The position numbers and the translations under genes were made by a program. Positions 63,071 to 64,000 of a DNA stretch of 64,000 bases are shown here, one piece after another (the first letter of the stretch is position 1; every line of letters starts with the position of its first letter). The stretch comes from Rhyacophila brunnea (lineage: Eukaryota > Arthropoda > Insecta > Trichoptera > Rhyacophilidae): contig JAGYXB010000559.1 in NCBI GenBank assembly GCA_022495005.1, positions 744,001 to 808,000 of the forward strand, read 5' to 3'. The notes under the pieces are model-generated. The model worked only from the letters and a program-made list of their open reading frames with translations, was not told the origin of the DNA and ran no database searches.

Positions 63071-64000
63071 AAACAATTTTAGTTGTAAGTAACTAAGTAT
63101 ATTTTATACTGTAAAAACATGATATTCTTAATAGGTATAATAAAAGATGAAAGTTAGTATCATAGAGAGATTTTCAATTAATAACGAGCCCACGATCGCA
63201 TAATAGTGGTGAAGAATATAAAAATACACCTTGTTAGAATATCTCTTCACGGATATATCAAATGACTCCATTAGGAGATCATAAAAAAACTCTCATTTGC
63301 GATCTTTGACAACCTCTCCTGCCAAATGTTTCAAAAAGCCTGCTATTCCACACCGAGAGCAAGACGCCGCTATTAGGTAGACGCGTTAGTGCAAAAGAGA
63401 CACAGCTACACCGAGCGCATTATGTCTGCACGCGTTCACAAAATTAACGACTGGCCGGCCGATCCTTGTAAGCATTCGCTGTTTGGTAAAAGGATGTTGT
63501 TTTCATACAAAAACGGATTTTATCAAGATCCTGGATTACTATTATTTAGATTTAGTTTTAGTACCTACATCATACGAAAGAAATGACAGTTCTTAGAATC
63601 CACCAGATATAACCTAGTCTGATGAAAAAAATCAAAACAAAACATTTCAATATCTTCCATAATAATAATAAATATGTTACTAGCTGCAGTAGCCGGCCTC
63701 AGACAAGGTCGATTCATTGATCGAATTAATTTATCTTATTTAACAAAACAATAATAATTACATTTTTCTATATCAAAATATACATACAGCAGTAAAGGTC
63801 AAACAAAACAAGAGTGCATTTAAATAGAATCCAAAATACGTAAAATATATCTTAATTTGTTGTAAAAAAATAAATTAGAAGAGACAAAGAAGCATAGTAA
63901 TTTGCTTTATATAGATTCCTACGGAGACCTCGTACTTTCCATACTACCAAATAAATAACAAATTTATTTTTAAAAAGTGTCATCAAAGATTTACCTCTTC

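Larger units (their letters stand above)
61698..64000. other. AT-rich non-coding DNA with a hairpin and a tRNA-like segment
   Basis: Apart from the hairpin at 62.5 kb and the tRNA-like segment at 63.0 kb, nothing is supported. A 65-codon frame at 63389-63586 (+) is unrecognised. Confidence 0.5.

Overview
The window is AT-rich eukaryotic nuclear DNA, almost all non-coding, and packed with decayed transposable elements. No rRNA, CRISPR array, bacterial operon or intact long gene was seen. The repeat content is RTE-type LINE 3' ends, three kinds of SINE carrying tRNA-like segments, a Helitron ending in CTAG, and short non-autonomous hAT-like and other TIR elements. Together with the base composition this points to an insect. 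Lepidoptera or Hemiptera both fit, and I cannot decide between them by eye.

Host coding sequence: the one well-supported exon lies on the minus strand at 3494-3703. It is GC-rich, has consensus splice sites on both sides and is open throughout. Its Gly/Ser-rich, acidic peptide resembles the intracellular N-terminal region of teneurins (inference, from remembered family features). Weaker minus-strand exon candidates lie upstream at 10367-10465 and 23233-23332. The simplest reading is that the window is largely intron of a large minus-strand gene running off the left edge. Most other open frames are short AT-rich chance ORFs.

Layout. 1-3.2 kb: three SINE copies. 3.5-3.7 kb: the exon. 3.7-13 kb: AT-rich intron-like DNA with a few CG-richer islands. 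13.1-14.1 kb: an RTE fragment split by a 408-bp hAT MITE, plus another LINE tail. 14-30 kb: mostly non-coding with two LINE remnants (19.6 and 22.1 kb), a candidate exon (23.2 kb) and island-like segments. 29.9 kb: a GC block with 10-bp spaced TCGGG motifs. 30.4-31.2 kb: a SINE and the best RTE 3' fragment. 32.1-33.1 kb: a 712-bp TIR element with a transposase-like exon remnant, abutted by a second inverted-repeat element. 34.4-35.0 kb: a 580-bp hAT-like element with a perfect 8-bp duplication. 38-46 kb: SINE copies, several nested. 48.5-48.9 kb: a 398-bp TIR element with a 10-bp duplication. 49.9-50.3 kb: a long hairpin and a short MITE. 52.5-54.3 kb: a Helitron derivative with a frameshifted replicase fragment. 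59.6-63.0 kb: SINEs and two inverted-repeat structures.

The most unusual structure is a SINE-like family (copies near 0.9, 39.6, 45.6, 61.5 and 63.0 kb) whose flanks are shared while the tRNA-like part differs between copies. The 32.1-kb element, in which one ~20-bp motif recurs in both TIRs and the interior, is also worth attention.
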